From Cytobacillus sp. IB215665 (GTDB lineage: Bacteria; Bacillota; Bacilli; Bacillales; SM2101), in assembly GCF_033963835.1 (NCBI RefSeq), contig NZ_JAXBME010000018.1, positions 35,837-99,836 of the forward strand: 64,000 bases of DNA. The letters are read 5' to 3'. A program made the position numbers and the translations under genes. The notes below the pieces were generated by a model. The model did not search any database. It had not been told where the DNA came from and saw only the letters and a list, made by a program, of their open reading frames with translations. Shown here in pieces: positions 35,430 through 44,137 of this stretch. Positions within the stretch are counted from its first letter, which is position 1. Each line of letters begins with the position of its first letter.

Positions 35430-36040
35430 TGAAAAGGATGGTGAGTGAAATTAGCTATATTCGTCATATTCCAGTGGAGAAGTGGAATTTGGATCAACAA
35501 GAACATGATCTTGAACAAGCGCTCCAACAATTAGAAAAAACAAGGGTATTATTACTTACAGCCTTAATGCAATATCGCTTTTGGCATGAAACAAGTAAAG
35601 AAACCCCTTCTTATCATTTTGAGAGAGCAAATATTTCAGTCAAGAAAACAAATGACCAGGTAAAATTAATTATGCAAGGCACACTTCCTTATATAAACGA
35701 AGAACATCGACAAAAAGATAAAAACTACTACCGTACACTAAGTGAATTTTATGTATCTGAAATGACGAAAGCAATTGAAAATGAAAATATAGGAATTCAG
35801 TTTGAAAAAGCACTCGTCATTATTAAGCAGTTTTATTCAGATGAAAAGGTGAGAGATTTTGACAATCAGTATAAGACCTTTATCTTTAATGCGCTGAGAT
35901 ACTCAAAAGTACTATTGGATGATTCGTGGAAAAAATTAACATATATAGAATGTGGTGAACTAGATAAAGAGTTTCCACGCACAGAAATTATTGTTACAAA
36001 TGCTGAAAAACTAGATAATATAATGGAAAAAATAACCTAA
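35429..36040 (+). CDS. Soluble alpha-helical protein, unknown
   Basis: A 203-residue, mostly helical and charged protein (for example LEQALQQLEKTRVLLLTALM), with no signal peptide or membrane helix. ATG overlaps the previous stop, so the two are coupled. No family recognised. It is the last gene of the plus-strand run before the direct-repeat array at 36054, so the transcript probably ends near here, although no clear terminator is seen. Confidence 0.6.
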   Translation: MKRMVSEISYIRHIPVEKWNLDQQEHDLEQALQQLEKTRVLLLTALMQYRFWHETSKETPSYHFERANISVKKTNDQVKLIMQGTLPYINEEHRQKDKNYYRTLSEFYVSEMTKAIENENIGIQFEKALVIIKQFYSDEKVRDFDNQYKTFIFNALRYSKVLLDDSWKKLTYIECGELDKEFPRTEIIVTNAEKLDNIMEKIT

Positions 36041-36053
36041 AATAATCAAGCAG

Positions 36054-36298
36054 ACTTTGTTAAGAACGTTGCGAAAATCATTTGTTAAGAACGCCCTCTT
36101 GACTTTGTTAAGAACAATGTCGGTACTTTGTTAATAACGTTATCAAAAACTTTGTTAAAAACAATATGGCATTTTGCCCAAACCATTCTTAACAAACGAT
36201 ATTAATTAATATCAATGTTTTCAACTAACTGCTCAAAACATAGGTGGCACAAAGGTTAACTAAACATTTTACCTTGTCGTAAGACTTTGTTAAGAAAG
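36054..36298 (+). repeat. Direct-repeat array (TTTGTTAAGAAC iterons), first array
   Basis: Five direct copies of ACTTTGTTAAGAACA-like units start at 36054, 36079, 36102, 36125 and 36149, a spacing of 23-25 bases. An inverted copy is at 36185-36198 and another direct copy at 36284-36298. Between them lies a perfect 16 bp palindrome GATATTAATTAATATC (36198-36213). Regular spacing near whole helical turns next to AT-rich DNA suggests a protein-loaded origin, an oriT or an operator. The winged-helix protein at 36553 is the obvious candidate binder. Confidence 0.75.
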
Positions 36299-36552
36299 AC
36301 CCCAAAATAACGATTTAGTAAGGAGGGGCTTTCGTTGAACCCGACTTACTGAGCGAAATTTATGGACCGTTTGACCTTAAATTGAAATTTATTGAAATAT
36401 GGACTAAAAGCTATCGTTGAGATTAGCTCTAAAGGAGTCGATGGAGAAGGAAAGAGACGTTAGTCGAGTGGATTCGACTGAGACGACTGTACACGGCAAA
36501 GGCACCTATTTCAGATATAAGAAAACAGAATGTGAGGAGGCATATAGGGAAA
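36299..36552. other. Leader region of the winged-helix gene
   Basis: About 250 bases with no convincing gene. It has an AAGGAGGGG site followed only by a five-codon TTG frame, and a perfect inverted repeat AGTCGA/TCGACT (36462-36467 and 36474-36479) with a 6-base loop. It may be part of the same regulatory or origin region as the array. Confidence 0.35.
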
Positions 36553-37560
36553 ATGATCACACACGAAATTAAAATTGGACGACCACCAGTAATCAATTAT
36601 GAAGCAATATTATACGACTTATATAGATATCAAACATTAACAATTGAGCAGTTAAAAAAGGTGCATTTCAAAGGTCATGAAGGCTCTGTATACGTGTCAT
36701 TACATCGAATGAAAAAAAGAGGTTTAGTCAGTTCTACTTGTAGAGTAAATGAGAAAGGTAAGAAAATTGCAGCATGTTATTTCATTACAGAAAAAGGGAT
36801 CGGTCACTTAGAGGAAGTTGGTTTGCTTCATGAAAAAAGAAGAGCCTATGATAATAAGCCATCAGGTAAAAAGATTCCCTACTTAATAGATATAAATAAT
36901 ATGTATGTAGACTTACAAGAATCAGGGTATGAAATGCTTAATGCAAGAGATTGGAAAGAACAGCATCATTTGAATCGTAATGCATTAGTAAAAGCTGGGT
37001 TAAGAACACCAGATGGAAAAGAGTACGGTGTTTATCTATTTGAAACAGACCTTGAAGAGAGTATCACCCTCCCCCGCTTCAAGAAAGAGATTAAGGAAGC
37101 AAGTCAAAGCAATCGTTTTATCATCTTTTTCAAAGGAAAGGATTCATATAAAAAGTTCAAAAATAGCTTAGGGCATGAAGAATTAACAAAAGGCGAGATG
37201 TGTTTGTTACCTTATAATCTAGGTAAGAAGTTGCTTGGTGAATTACCGAAACAAGATCATCTTGTGAAAGTATTCACTAACTATGGAGAAGTGAAAATAA
37301 ATGACCGTTCAAACACAGTAACAAGCTCATTTGCTGATTACATCTTGGAGAAAGATGGTCAGGAATTCTATGTCTGTAACTATGTATTTGGTAATGAAGT
37401 AGCACTCTATTTTTTAACTAAGTACACGAAGGACCGGTTCGCTAGAGACGGGAGAAGAGTGTACGTATTTTATTCGGAGAAGATCCTTTCGATAATGGAG
37501 CAAGATTTCAAGGAGATGTTTAAAGATCACTACCCTCATATAGAGTTTATCGGATTATAA
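36553..37560 (+). CDS. Winged-helix plasmid protein (replication-relaxation-like)
   Basis: A protein of about 335 residues with an N-terminal winged helix (YRYQTLTIEQLKKVHF, then VSLHRMKKRGLVSS as the recognition part) and a larger C-terminal alpha/beta domain of unknown type. The arrangement resembles the replication-relaxation family found on Bacillus plasmids; this is from general resemblance only. ATG 36553 is chosen over an in-frame GTG at 36532, which lies inside the ribosome-site region. The direct repeats immediately upstream are its likely binding sites, for replication control or autoregulation. Confidence 0.55.
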   Translation: MITHEIKIGRPPVINYEAILYDLYRYQTLTIEQLKKVHFKGHEGSVYVSLHRMKKRGLVSSTCRVNEKGKKIAACYFITEKGIGHLEEVGLLHEKRRAYDNKPSGKKIPYLIDINNMYVDLQESGYEMLNARDWKEQHHLNRNALVKAGLRTPDGKEYGVYLFETDLEESITLPRFKKEIKEASQSNRFIIFFKGKDSYKKFKNSLGHEELTKGEMCLLPYNLGKKLLGELPKQDHLVKVFTNYGEVKINDRSNTVTSSFADYILEKDGQEFYVCNYVFGNEVALYFLTKYTKDRFARDGRRVYVFYSEKILSIMEQDFKEMFKDHYPHIEFIGL

Positions 37561-37652
37561 ATGATCGTTTAAAGCAAATAAGATAAAGTTATCCAAGGAG
37601 TTGCGACTAATCGTAGCACTTTTTAATTTAATTTTTTATAGGAGGAAATGAA

Positions 37653-37823
37653 ATGTTTACAAAAATGTTTTCGGCAGTAGCTTATGTAGGTGCGATGTTA
37701 TTACTAGGTGTTCTATTAGCTAAACAAGGTGGAAATATCAGCTTAGGGATGATAATTGCAAGTTTATTTTTCCTGACACCAGTAGCACTTATACCAGTTT
37801 GGTTAAGCCGTCAAACATCGTAG
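37653..37823 (+). CDS. Small two-helix membrane protein
   Basis: A 56-residue protein with a strong ribosome site (ATAGGAGG, seven bases before ATG). It has two hydrophobic helices (AVAYVGAMLLLGVLLA and LGMIIASLFFLTPVALIPVW) and almost no soluble part. It lies between the winged-helix gene and the second SLH gene. No family recognised; the good start and clean two-helix pattern make a real gene likely. Confidence 0.6.
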   Translation: MFTKMFSAVAYVGAMLLLGVLLAKQGGNISLGMIIASLFFLTPVALIPVWLSRQTS

Positions 37824-37870
37824 ATTTAAGTACAATTAATCAAATAAATCAATTTTAAGGAGAGAGTATT

Positions 37871-38938
37871 ATGAAAAAATTATTATCAATTATGTTTGCT
37901 ATAGTATTGTTAATCCCTACTACATCAGCATTTGCACAAGCAGGTAATGTACCCTCAGAATGGTTTAATGAGGACATTAACCGTGGGATTGAACTAGGAA
38001 TTATACCTGCTCGACTTCAATCTAGCTATGCGAGTCCTATTACACGAGAAGAATGTGCGGAATTGTTGGTAAATGTAATTTTAGATAAGCTAAAAACAGT
38101 TGATGGTGATATCATGTGGACGAAAGAAACGATATTGGAGAAAGTAACCATTGATTCCCCTTTTGAGGATACGGATCTAGACCACGTCAATCTTGCATAT
38201 ATCATTGGTAGCTTAAGCGATGTATCTGAAACAAAATTTGATCCTGATAGCTATATAACACGACAACAAGCAGCTATGATGCTTATGAATACGATACATG
38301 CATCTAACACATTCTCATACTTAAGCGAAGAAGAATTAGGCTATTCTGATTTGGATGAAATAGCTGAATGGGCGGTGCCCGCTGTAAATGCCCTCAAATA
38401 CTTAGGGATCATGAATGGTTCAGGAGATAAGTTTGTTCCTGGTAGCAATATTACAAGAGAGCAAGCAATGGCTACAGTGATGCGAATCCATGATAATATA
38501 AGCTACTTTGGTTTAATGTTACGAGGAAATATATTGGCCAACCCGATGATACCTGAATTAAAGTATCATGTAGGTAAAGATTACGTTAATGTTTCTTATG
38601 TAGATGATAATGGTTTTGAATCTACAGTAGCTATGGAGACATGGGCTCTTTTTGGCGGTACTAGAGAGTCAGGAGTCCCTTTTGAAGCAAATAAGGCCAC
38701 TGTGCTCCTTGGATTTGAATATAACATCGCGAATATAGAGCATGGTTTAATAACTGATACGGCACTACAAGGAATTGGAGCTAAGGTTGACTATGGCTAT
38801 ATGGAAGTTGAGACATTTACCGAAGATTACTTACTTGAATTTCAGTTAAAGCCTGTGATTGGCTATATGAATAAGTTTTTTGACTATACTTATGGTTATC
38901 CTCAAAAGGATGTTGAGCCTAAATTAATAATTGACTGA
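37871..38938 (+). CDS. Secreted SLH-domain-like protein (second)
   Basis: A 355-residue exported protein with a signal peptide (cleavage near SAFA). Three SLH-like units cover about residues 28-75, 95-150 and 155-215; diagnostic pieces are SYITRQQAAMMLMNT and SNITREQAMATVMRI. The first unit is weaker. The C-terminal 140 residues are of unknown type, with beta-rich pattern. SLH units would hold it to the wall polymer. It shares this build with the protein at 8167 but is not a close copy. GGAGAGAG ribosome site; strong terminator follows. Confidence 0.75.
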   Translation: MKKLLSIMFAIVLLIPTTSAFAQAGNVPSEWFNEDINRGIELGIIPARLQSSYASPITREECAELLVNVILDKLKTVDGDIMWTKETILEKVTIDSPFEDTDLDHVNLAYIIGSLSDVSETKFDPDSYITRQQAAMMLMNTIHASNTFSYLSEEELGYSDLDEIAEWAVPAVNALKYLGIMNGSGDKFVPGSNITREQAMATVMRIHDNISYFGLMLRGNILANPMIPELKYHVGKDYVNVSYVDDNGFESTVAMETWALFGGTRESGVPFEANKATVLLGFEYNIANIEHGLITDTALQGIGAKVDYGYMEVETFTEDYLLEFQLKPVIGYMNKFFDYTYGYPQKDVEPKLIID

Positions 38939-38947
38939 TATTGTTGG

Positions 38948-38985
38948 TCCCGTAGTTTTAGTAAAGCTACGGGATTTTTCTTTTT
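38948..38985 (+). terminator. Intrinsic terminator after the second SLH gene
   Basis: TCCCGTAG (38948-38955) pairs perfectly with CTACGGGA (38967-38974), followed by TTTTTCTTTTT. Confidence 0.8.
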
Positions 38986-39124
38986 ATCCCCCTCCCCTTA
39001 TTATTAGGTTTTTCACCATGCGACCGATTACGTAGCGGTATAGCGAAAGTTGTAACGGTACAAACACCGAAATTCCCTTATGTATAGCTGTTTTTTCATA
39101 GAAGGTATGTAAGGAGGTTATCTT

Positions 39125-39196
39125 ATGGCTTATTTACAAATTGTATGTGGTGATTATTTTGTGCTTACGATCAAAATAAGTAAGTCTCTCAATTAA
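39125..39196 (+). CDS. Possible 23-residue small ORF
   Basis: ATG at 39125 has a very good AAGGAGG site eight bases upstream, and the frame encodes 23 residues, hydrophobic in the middle (QIVCGDYFVLTI). Its 3' end lies in a dyad: ATCAAAATAAG near 39170 pairs with CTTATTTGAT near 39213. A leader peptide or small toxin-like peptide is possible; nothing confirms either. The 120 bases before it are unusually GC-rich for this region. Confidence 0.3.
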   Translation: MAYLQIVCGDYFVLTIKISKSLN

Positions 39197-39431
39197 ACAG
39201 TTAAGAGGCTTATTTGATTATATATTTAAAAGTCTACATGTATGCTGTATGTATTTAATTTTAGTTTTAGGATCTATCTATACTGATTTGGTGTAAATCT
39301 CTATTAAAATGTATGGATTCTTATTAAGTCTATGTTTCTATTGTTATTATATGTTTTTATATGTTTATATTTTGTTTATTTGTTTACTAGATTTATAACC
39401 CTTGGGAGAGTAATGATGAAAGGACTTTATA
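39197..39431. other. AT-rich non-coding DNA before the rep iterons
   Basis: Very AT-rich sequence with repeated TATATGTTT-like words and no open frame of interest. It probably belongs to the replication origin and could be its melting region. Confidence 0.4.
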
Positions 39432-40134
39432 GCTACCTATTCGATGTGATAAGTCTATCATTTCGGTGAATAAGTCTATTAAAACGATATTATATGTCTA
39501 TAAATTGAGTGTAATGTGTCTACTAACTCGATGTGATATGTCTACTTAAACGATAGGAAGGTATCTGTTACAAGATAATATGTCTATGATTTCGGTGGAA
39601 GAGGGTAATATTTGGATTATTACTCCTTTAGTTCTTTAAATTATATACTTATATCTGGGAAATATGCCTATTATTATTGAGAAAGTTTAATTCTATAGGA
39701 TTATTAGCATCGTTTTGATAGACATATAAATTAGAAAACGAATAAATGTATTCTTAAATATTGGTACAGCATCATTTAGGTAGCTATATGTCTTTTAACT
39801 CTTATTTTAGCTATGATATAACCATCTAATCACTATATCTAACTAATAAATCTTCTAATAACAGAAGAATAAGATCTAATTAGGAAATAAATAAGTAGTA
39901 TATATGTCTATTAAAACGATGCTAGATTGTTGTTAAGTACAAAAAATTTTTTTAGCACCTAATAAGTAGACATATGAAACTGATTTTGTTTTGACATTCA
40001 TTCCTTTTTACCAAAATTGTAGTCATATTTCCATAAATGCCTAATAATAAAAGGTTTTTATGCACCGTTAAGGTAGACATATAATAAATTGACTTAATAT
40101 TAAAATTTTTCATTACACCGAATAGGTAGACATA
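39432..40134 (+). repeat. Iteron array of the Rep_3 replication origin
   Basis: Units of the form GTCTA-N2-AAA-CGAT with ATAT spacers have their GTCTA at 39453, 39474, 39496, 39518, 39540 and 39582, exactly 21-22 bases apart, with degenerate units at about 39432 and 39561 filling the phase. Another copy is at 39906. Inverted copies TAGACATAT lie at 39719, 39967 and 40074, with a shorter TAGACATA at 40127, the last ones nearest the rep gene and often preceded by CACCG. This is the layout of Rep_3 plasmid origins: direct iterons for initiation and inverted copies for repression of rep. Confidence 0.8.
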
Positions 40135-40239
40135 AGAGATTTCTTCTGTTTTAGGATATCAAACTTTGTAATTTAACGTGGATTATTACTATTATTTGTA
40201 CTATATTGTAATTATACCTACGTGTTAAGGAGGCAGAGA

Positions 40240-41553
40240 ATGGTGGATGCAGAAGCAATACAAGAGGAGCAACTTACATTTGATGCTGATTTGGTAGAAG
40301 CGGATATTAAACCATATTATTGGGTCAATCAATCTAATGCTTTAATTAATATGAGGCAGAATCTATCAATTAATGAGAGAAGACTATTGTACGCTTTAGT
40401 TTCATTGGTTCAGCCTGAACATAAAGACTTTAAAACATATACTTTACAGACAAAGGAATTGGCGCATTTATTTGGCATATCTGAAACAGGATTCTACGAA
40501 AGAATTAGAGAAGTTGTTCAAGGCTTAAATAATAAGCCGCTATCAATTCAACGAACAGAAAACAATAAACTAGTAATAGATGATATATATTGGGTACAAA
40601 GAGCATCATATAAAGAGGGGCAAATAAAAATTAAATTGTCTGAGGATTTGGCTCAATTTCTATTAAATTTAAAATCATATACTAAATATCAACTGTATAA
40701 CGTATTACAGTTAAGGTCGGAATACTCCTGGAGGATATATGAGCTTTTAAAGGAGAGAGAGCCTTGGCATCAACGAATAATTAAAGTAAAAGAGTTGAGA
40801 AACTTATTAGGTATACCCGATGATAAATTAAAGCTCATGAAAAACTTCCGTTCAGTAGTTCTTGAGAAAGCGAAAAAGGAAATTAGTGAGAAAACAGATA
40901 TTCGATTTGAATATGAAGTACATAAAAAGATTGGTAGAACCATCGATTCATTTATTTTCTACATATATAAAAATACGAATAATATTGAAACGAATTTATC
41001 TGAAGAAGCCATTGACTACGATATACAGCTTATGTTGAGTCGTTTAGTATCTAATGGTGTAAGAAGAGAAAAAGCAGTAGAAATTATAAAGAAATACCAT
41101 CCAAAATACATAGAGGACAACCTTCGTTATGTCATGAGAATGGATAACAAGGCTTTAGGCAATGTAGCAGGCTATATAGTGAAAGCTATTGAGAACAATT
41201 ATGCTGATGTTTCATACGAAGTAGAAAGTAATGATAATCCGTTGTATAAATTGGCAATTGGAAACGTAGCTAGTCGAATAAAAGAGTTAACCAGTAAAGA
41301 CATTAAAGAACTGGAAGAACTGTATGATCATTTTATTATGATGATTCAGAAAGTAAATCCAGAAACAAAAGCAGATATTGATGAACTGGTTAGAGAAAGA
41401 GAGAGAGTCTTATTCAACAAATTTGATAGTATTAATCAATATAGAATAGACAATCGATTACCTCCAATTTCTGAATCAGATTTAGAAAAAACGAAGGTAA
41501 TACAATTATATAAAAAATGGTATGAAAACCATATAGATGAAATGCCTTTCTAG
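40240..41553 (+). CDS. repB: Plasmid replication initiator, Rep_3 (RepB) family
   Basis: A protein of about 437 residues. The first 230 carry the Rep_3 double winged-helix: NALINMRQNLSINERRLLYA, LFGISETGFYERIREVVQ and YNVLQLRSEYSWRIYELLKE are typical. The C-terminal 200 residues are an added, mostly helical region. The protein binds iterons and opens the origin; the matching repeats lie directly upstream. ATG 40240 is chosen over GTG 40222, because AAGGAGG (40227-40233) sits between them with correct spacing for ATG. This is the main evidence that the window is plasmid DNA. Confidence 0.9.
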   Translation: MVDAEAIQEEQLTFDADLVEADIKPYYWVNQSNALINMRQNLSINERRLLYALVSLVQPEHKDFKTYTLQTKELAHLFGISETGFYERIREVVQGLNNKPLSIQRTENNKLVIDDIYWVQRASYKEGQIKIKLSEDLAQFLLNLKSYTKYQLYNVLQLRSEYSWRIYELLKEREPWHQRIIKVKELRNLLGIPDDKLKLMKNFRSVVLEKAKKEISEKTDIRFEYEVHKKIGRTIDSFIFYIYKNTNNIETNLSEEAIDYDIQLMLSRLVSNGVRREKAVEIIKKYHPKYIEDNLRYVMRMDNKALGNVAGYIVKAIENNYADVSYEVESNDNPLYKLAIGNVASRIKELTSKDIKELEELYDHFIMMIQKVNPETKADIDELVRERERVLFNKFDSINQYRIDNRLPPISESDLEKTKVIQLYKKWYENHIDEMPF

Positions 41554-41628
41554 AATTATTTAGTACTCAAAATATATATATAAAGAATGTATGAGAGATA
41601 GATTCATCAATGATTGTGACCATATTAA

Positions 41629-41659
41629 AGGCGAGAAGGTCTATTTCTCGTCTTTTTTT
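41629..41659 (+). terminator. Intrinsic terminator after repB
   Basis: AGGCGAGAA (41629-41637) pairs with TTCTCGTCT (41645-41653), one G-U pair, followed by seven T. Confidence 0.75.
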
Positions 41660-42006
41660 CATTCCCAAGGAGTGTAGTGAATTGATAATTTTAACAATAT
41701 TACTTTGGGGAGTGTAGGAGTGATCTTAGTATGTAGAAAAAAGTTAATATGTGGCCCCCATACCTAGACATACTACGGTTCTCACACTCTAATGAATAAA
41801 TCATCTAAAATCTATCCTTTGTTCGATTATTTCGCTTACACCCGAACAGTAATATAGTAATTTCATATTTTAGGTTATCAATAGTGGTTCTATGTTATAA
41901 TATGGAATAAATTGTGAAGAAAGTACTTAAACTAATAGGCCTTTTTGTGGAAGAACATTTATTGTTTATGGAACAAGAGAGGGTATGAGAGAGGAGATTA
42001 TCTAAG
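41660..42006. other. Intergenic region with a promoter candidate
   Basis: No gene seen. A consensus TATAAT (41896-41901) lies about 105 bases before the HExxH gene, with only a weak -35 match upstream. CCTAGACATAC at about 41770 faintly resembles the inverted iterons. Confidence 0.35.
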
Positions 42007-42555
42007 GTGAAAATACGAAATAATATTAACCCTAGATTTAGAGATAAGATTAGAAAATGTATAAACCTTTTAGATGTTACATACAAGACACTTGACTATA
42101 CAATTGATTTTTATGCAACAAGGGAGCGTCTGGAGAAAGAGCGTAAAAACAAACCAGATTTTGAGGATAGAGCCTATAACCAGATTCTTAACGGGGAAAT
42201 CGAAACTTCAGCGATAACAATTGGAGAAAAAAATCAAATAAAAATTTTCCTATTTATGTATGATAACCCAGAAATAAATTTTGACCAATGTATAAAGGTG
42301 ATAGCAAAGGTTTACCATGAAATACGTCATGCTTGGCAATATACTAATGATCTTTATAAAGACGAATTAGAAATACTAAACGTTGACACACAATGGGAAG
42401 AGTATGTAAGGTTACCCTCCGAGAAAGATGCTTATAAGTTTGAAGAGCGACAAATGAACAAAAATATGTTGAAAATATGTGAGATATTTGAGTCTGAGAA
42501 AGGGTTTGACTATACTCTTACCAAGCCTATAAGAGATATAATTTATTCAGAATAA
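42007..42555 (+). CDS. Putative HExxH zinc metalloprotein
   Basis: A 182-residue soluble protein with the sequence YHEIRHAWQY at about residues 103-112, which contains the HExxH zinc-binding and catalytic motif. A possible third ligand is a Glu about 35 residues later (KDAYKFEERQM). The N-terminal 60 residues are basic and helical. Similar short HExxH proteins occur on phages and plasmids, with ImmA-like anti-repressor roles in some cases, but no partner repressor gene is next to it. GTG start; GAGGAGATTATCTAAG lies upstream. Confidence 0.55.
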   Translation: MKIRNNINPRFRDKIRKCINLLDVTYKTLDYTIDFYATRERLEKERKNKPDFEDRAYNQILNGEIETSAITIGEKNQIKIFLFMYDNPEINFDQCIKVIAKVYHEIRHAWQYTNDLYKDELEILNVDTQWEEYVRLPSEKDAYKFEERQMNKNMLKICEIFESEKGFDYTLTKPIRDIIYSE

Positions 42556-42765
42556 ACGGTTTAATAAGAACTATTTCTTGCTCTACTACAACGTACAAAA
42601 ATAGAGGTTGAAGAACCTGTTATATTCCCCTTCTTCATTCCCACATGCTAGATAAAAACACTATTCAAAAATAAAGGAAGCTAGGAATGCTGTTTTTGGT
42701 AACCTATAACTGATGACCTTCAATAAAATGACGCAATTTTGGAAGGGTCGAGAAGTTATTGATCT
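42556..42765. other. Intergenic region between convergent genes
   Basis: No gene supported. The region separates the plus-strand HExxH gene from the minus-strand recombinase and its terminator. Confidence 0.3.
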
Positions 42766-42808
42766 TTAAAAACACCCCATTTTGATAAATCTTTTTAAGT
42801 GGGGTGTT
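42766..42808 (-). terminator. Intrinsic terminator of the recombinase gene
   Basis: A perfect 9 bp inverted repeat AACACCCCA (42771-42779) and TGGGGTGTT (42800-42808). Read on the minus strand it is followed by a T run, so it serves the recombinase transcript. Confidence 0.6.
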
Positions 42809-42929
42809 ATCCTGTGCATCAAAGTATGGAGTTTTACTTGTTTTTAATAGGTTATATATATCATAGATGGATTTTTCTCAACCAAAGTTTATATAGGTCA
42901 ACTTATTGTAATTTGGAGAATATAAATAC

Positions 42930-44030
42930 TCATTCTTCGTCCATTTTGTTTACATCATCTCTTGTTTCATCCATATCAATAACCGTATACAATGTAGTTG
43001 TTTCCACGGAAGTATGACCTAGTTGCGACATGACTCTAACAAGATTATTAGTTGAATCATATAAATTCTTAGCATACGTATGCCTCAATTTATGAGGACT
43101 CATTTTCTTACCAGAAGTAAAGGCCTCTGTATACTTATAAACGATATCCTGTATAGTACGTTCTGACATTGGTTTATAAGAGCCAGCATATAAACTAACG
43201 AAGAGAGGACCTTCGTCTTTAGGTGCCTTATAACGTTCACTCCTGATATTCATATACTCTTTTACATCATCTAGGGCAGAAGGTGTTACAACAATTGTAT
43301 CTTCTTTTCCACCTTTACGGATGACTGAAAGCTGCTGTTTACGAAAGTCGAAGGAGTCATACCGAATATTAGCTAGCTCACTCACCCTAATACCTGACCC
43401 AAGGAATAAGCTCATAATTGCCAGGTCTCGCTCGCGATCACGTAAGAAATAGCTTTCTTTACGTGTGCCAGCTACAAGATTAAGATACTCATTAGCGATA
43501 AAAGAGAGGAGGGCGCGGTCATCTCTCTTAGAGAGTATCTCAGAACCTATTTTTTTTGCACGAGCTGATTGTGTTTCTTTTTTACTGTGTGTTTCGATTT
43601 TAGCCATCACATTTCTATAGAAATAGCATTCTCCATTATCGTCTTCACTTTGTGTAGTTAAGTATTTGAAAAGTGATTTTAATGCCACAATCTTACGGTC
43701 TATACTTTTTTGGTCAGGAAACCTGGTAACACCTTTTTTTACTTCATATTCAGTGTTTTTCACATGTTTAAAAAACGCCTCAGCTTCTTTTCTACGCAGG
43801 TTTGCAAGAACTTCAATAGGGATGTCCTTTGTTGAAGTACTTTCAGCGATTCCAGCCCTAATAAGCCATTGAAAAAAGAGCTTATAATCATGTACATAGT
43901 TTAGTAGGGTAGAAGGGCTCTTGTGATCCATTTCTTCACAGTATTCTTGTACATACCAAGGCAATTCATTCACATGTTTTTGATATCGTTCTTTATGGAG
44001 TTGTTGTTGTCTTGTTAATTGTCTACCCAT
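42930..44030 (-). CDS. xerS: Tyrosine recombinase, XerS-like
   Basis: A 366-residue site-specific recombinase. The N-terminal SAM-like binding domain (about residues 1-160) is followed by the catalytic domain with Arg in GSGIRVSEL, Lys in RKGGKED, the HxxR box SPHKLRHTYA, a later His in LGHTS and the nucleophile Tyr in TTLYTVI. Length and N-terminus (ELPWYVQEYCEE) fit XerS, which acts alone without a XerD partner. On a plasmid it would resolve multimers. A GGAGTGTGAA stretch lies upstream. A XerD-arm-like sequence lies just before the gene at 44099-44109. Confidence 0.88.
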   Translation of the reverse strand: MGRQLTRQQQLHKERYQKHVNELPWYVQEYCEEMDHKSPSTLLNYVHDYKLFFQWLIRAGIAESTSTKDIPIEVLANLRRKEAEAFFKHVKNTEYEVKKGVTRFPDQKSIDRKIVALKSLFKYLTTQSEDDNGECYFYRNVMAKIETHSKKETQSARAKKIGSEILSKRDDRALLSFIANEYLNLVAGTRKESYFLRDRERDLAIMSLFLGSGIRVSELANIRYDSFDFRKQQLSVIRKGGKEDTIVVTPSALDDVKEYMNIRSERYKAPKDEGPLFVSLYAGSYKPMSERTIQDIVYKYTEAFTSGKKMSPHKLRHTYAKNLYDSTNNLVRVMSQLGHTSVETTTLYTVIDMDETRDDVNKMDEE

Positions 44031-44068
44031 AGAGGTGATTCACACTCCTTTGTCGAATATTGTCGTAT

Positions 44069-44080
44069 TTCGCGTATAAT
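44069..44080 (-). promoter_or_regulatory. Shared 12-base element upstream of xerS
   Basis: The minus strand reads ATTATACGCGAA here, about 40 bases before xerS. The same 12 bases occur in a dyad upstream of the Fic gene (45456-45467). A common regulator binding both promoters is a reasonable guess. Confidence 0.35.
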
Positions 44081-44098
44081 ACAATTTTTACGCAGTTT

Positions 44099-44109
44099 AG
44101 TTTACATAA
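44099..44109 (+). other. dif-like half site (XerD arm)
   Basis: AGTTTACATAA is identical to the XerD-binding arm of the Bacillus subtilis dif site as I remember it. The other arm, after a six-base centre, does not match. It lies in the promoter region of the recombinase gene. Confidence 0.3.
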
Positions 44110-44137
44110 TATTTTTATGGTTATTTAAAAAAATCGC

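Noticed and set aside
42799..43017. Plus-strand 72-codon frame overlapping the recombinase end
   Set aside because: It overlaps the terminator and the conserved recombinase tail and has no ribosome site.
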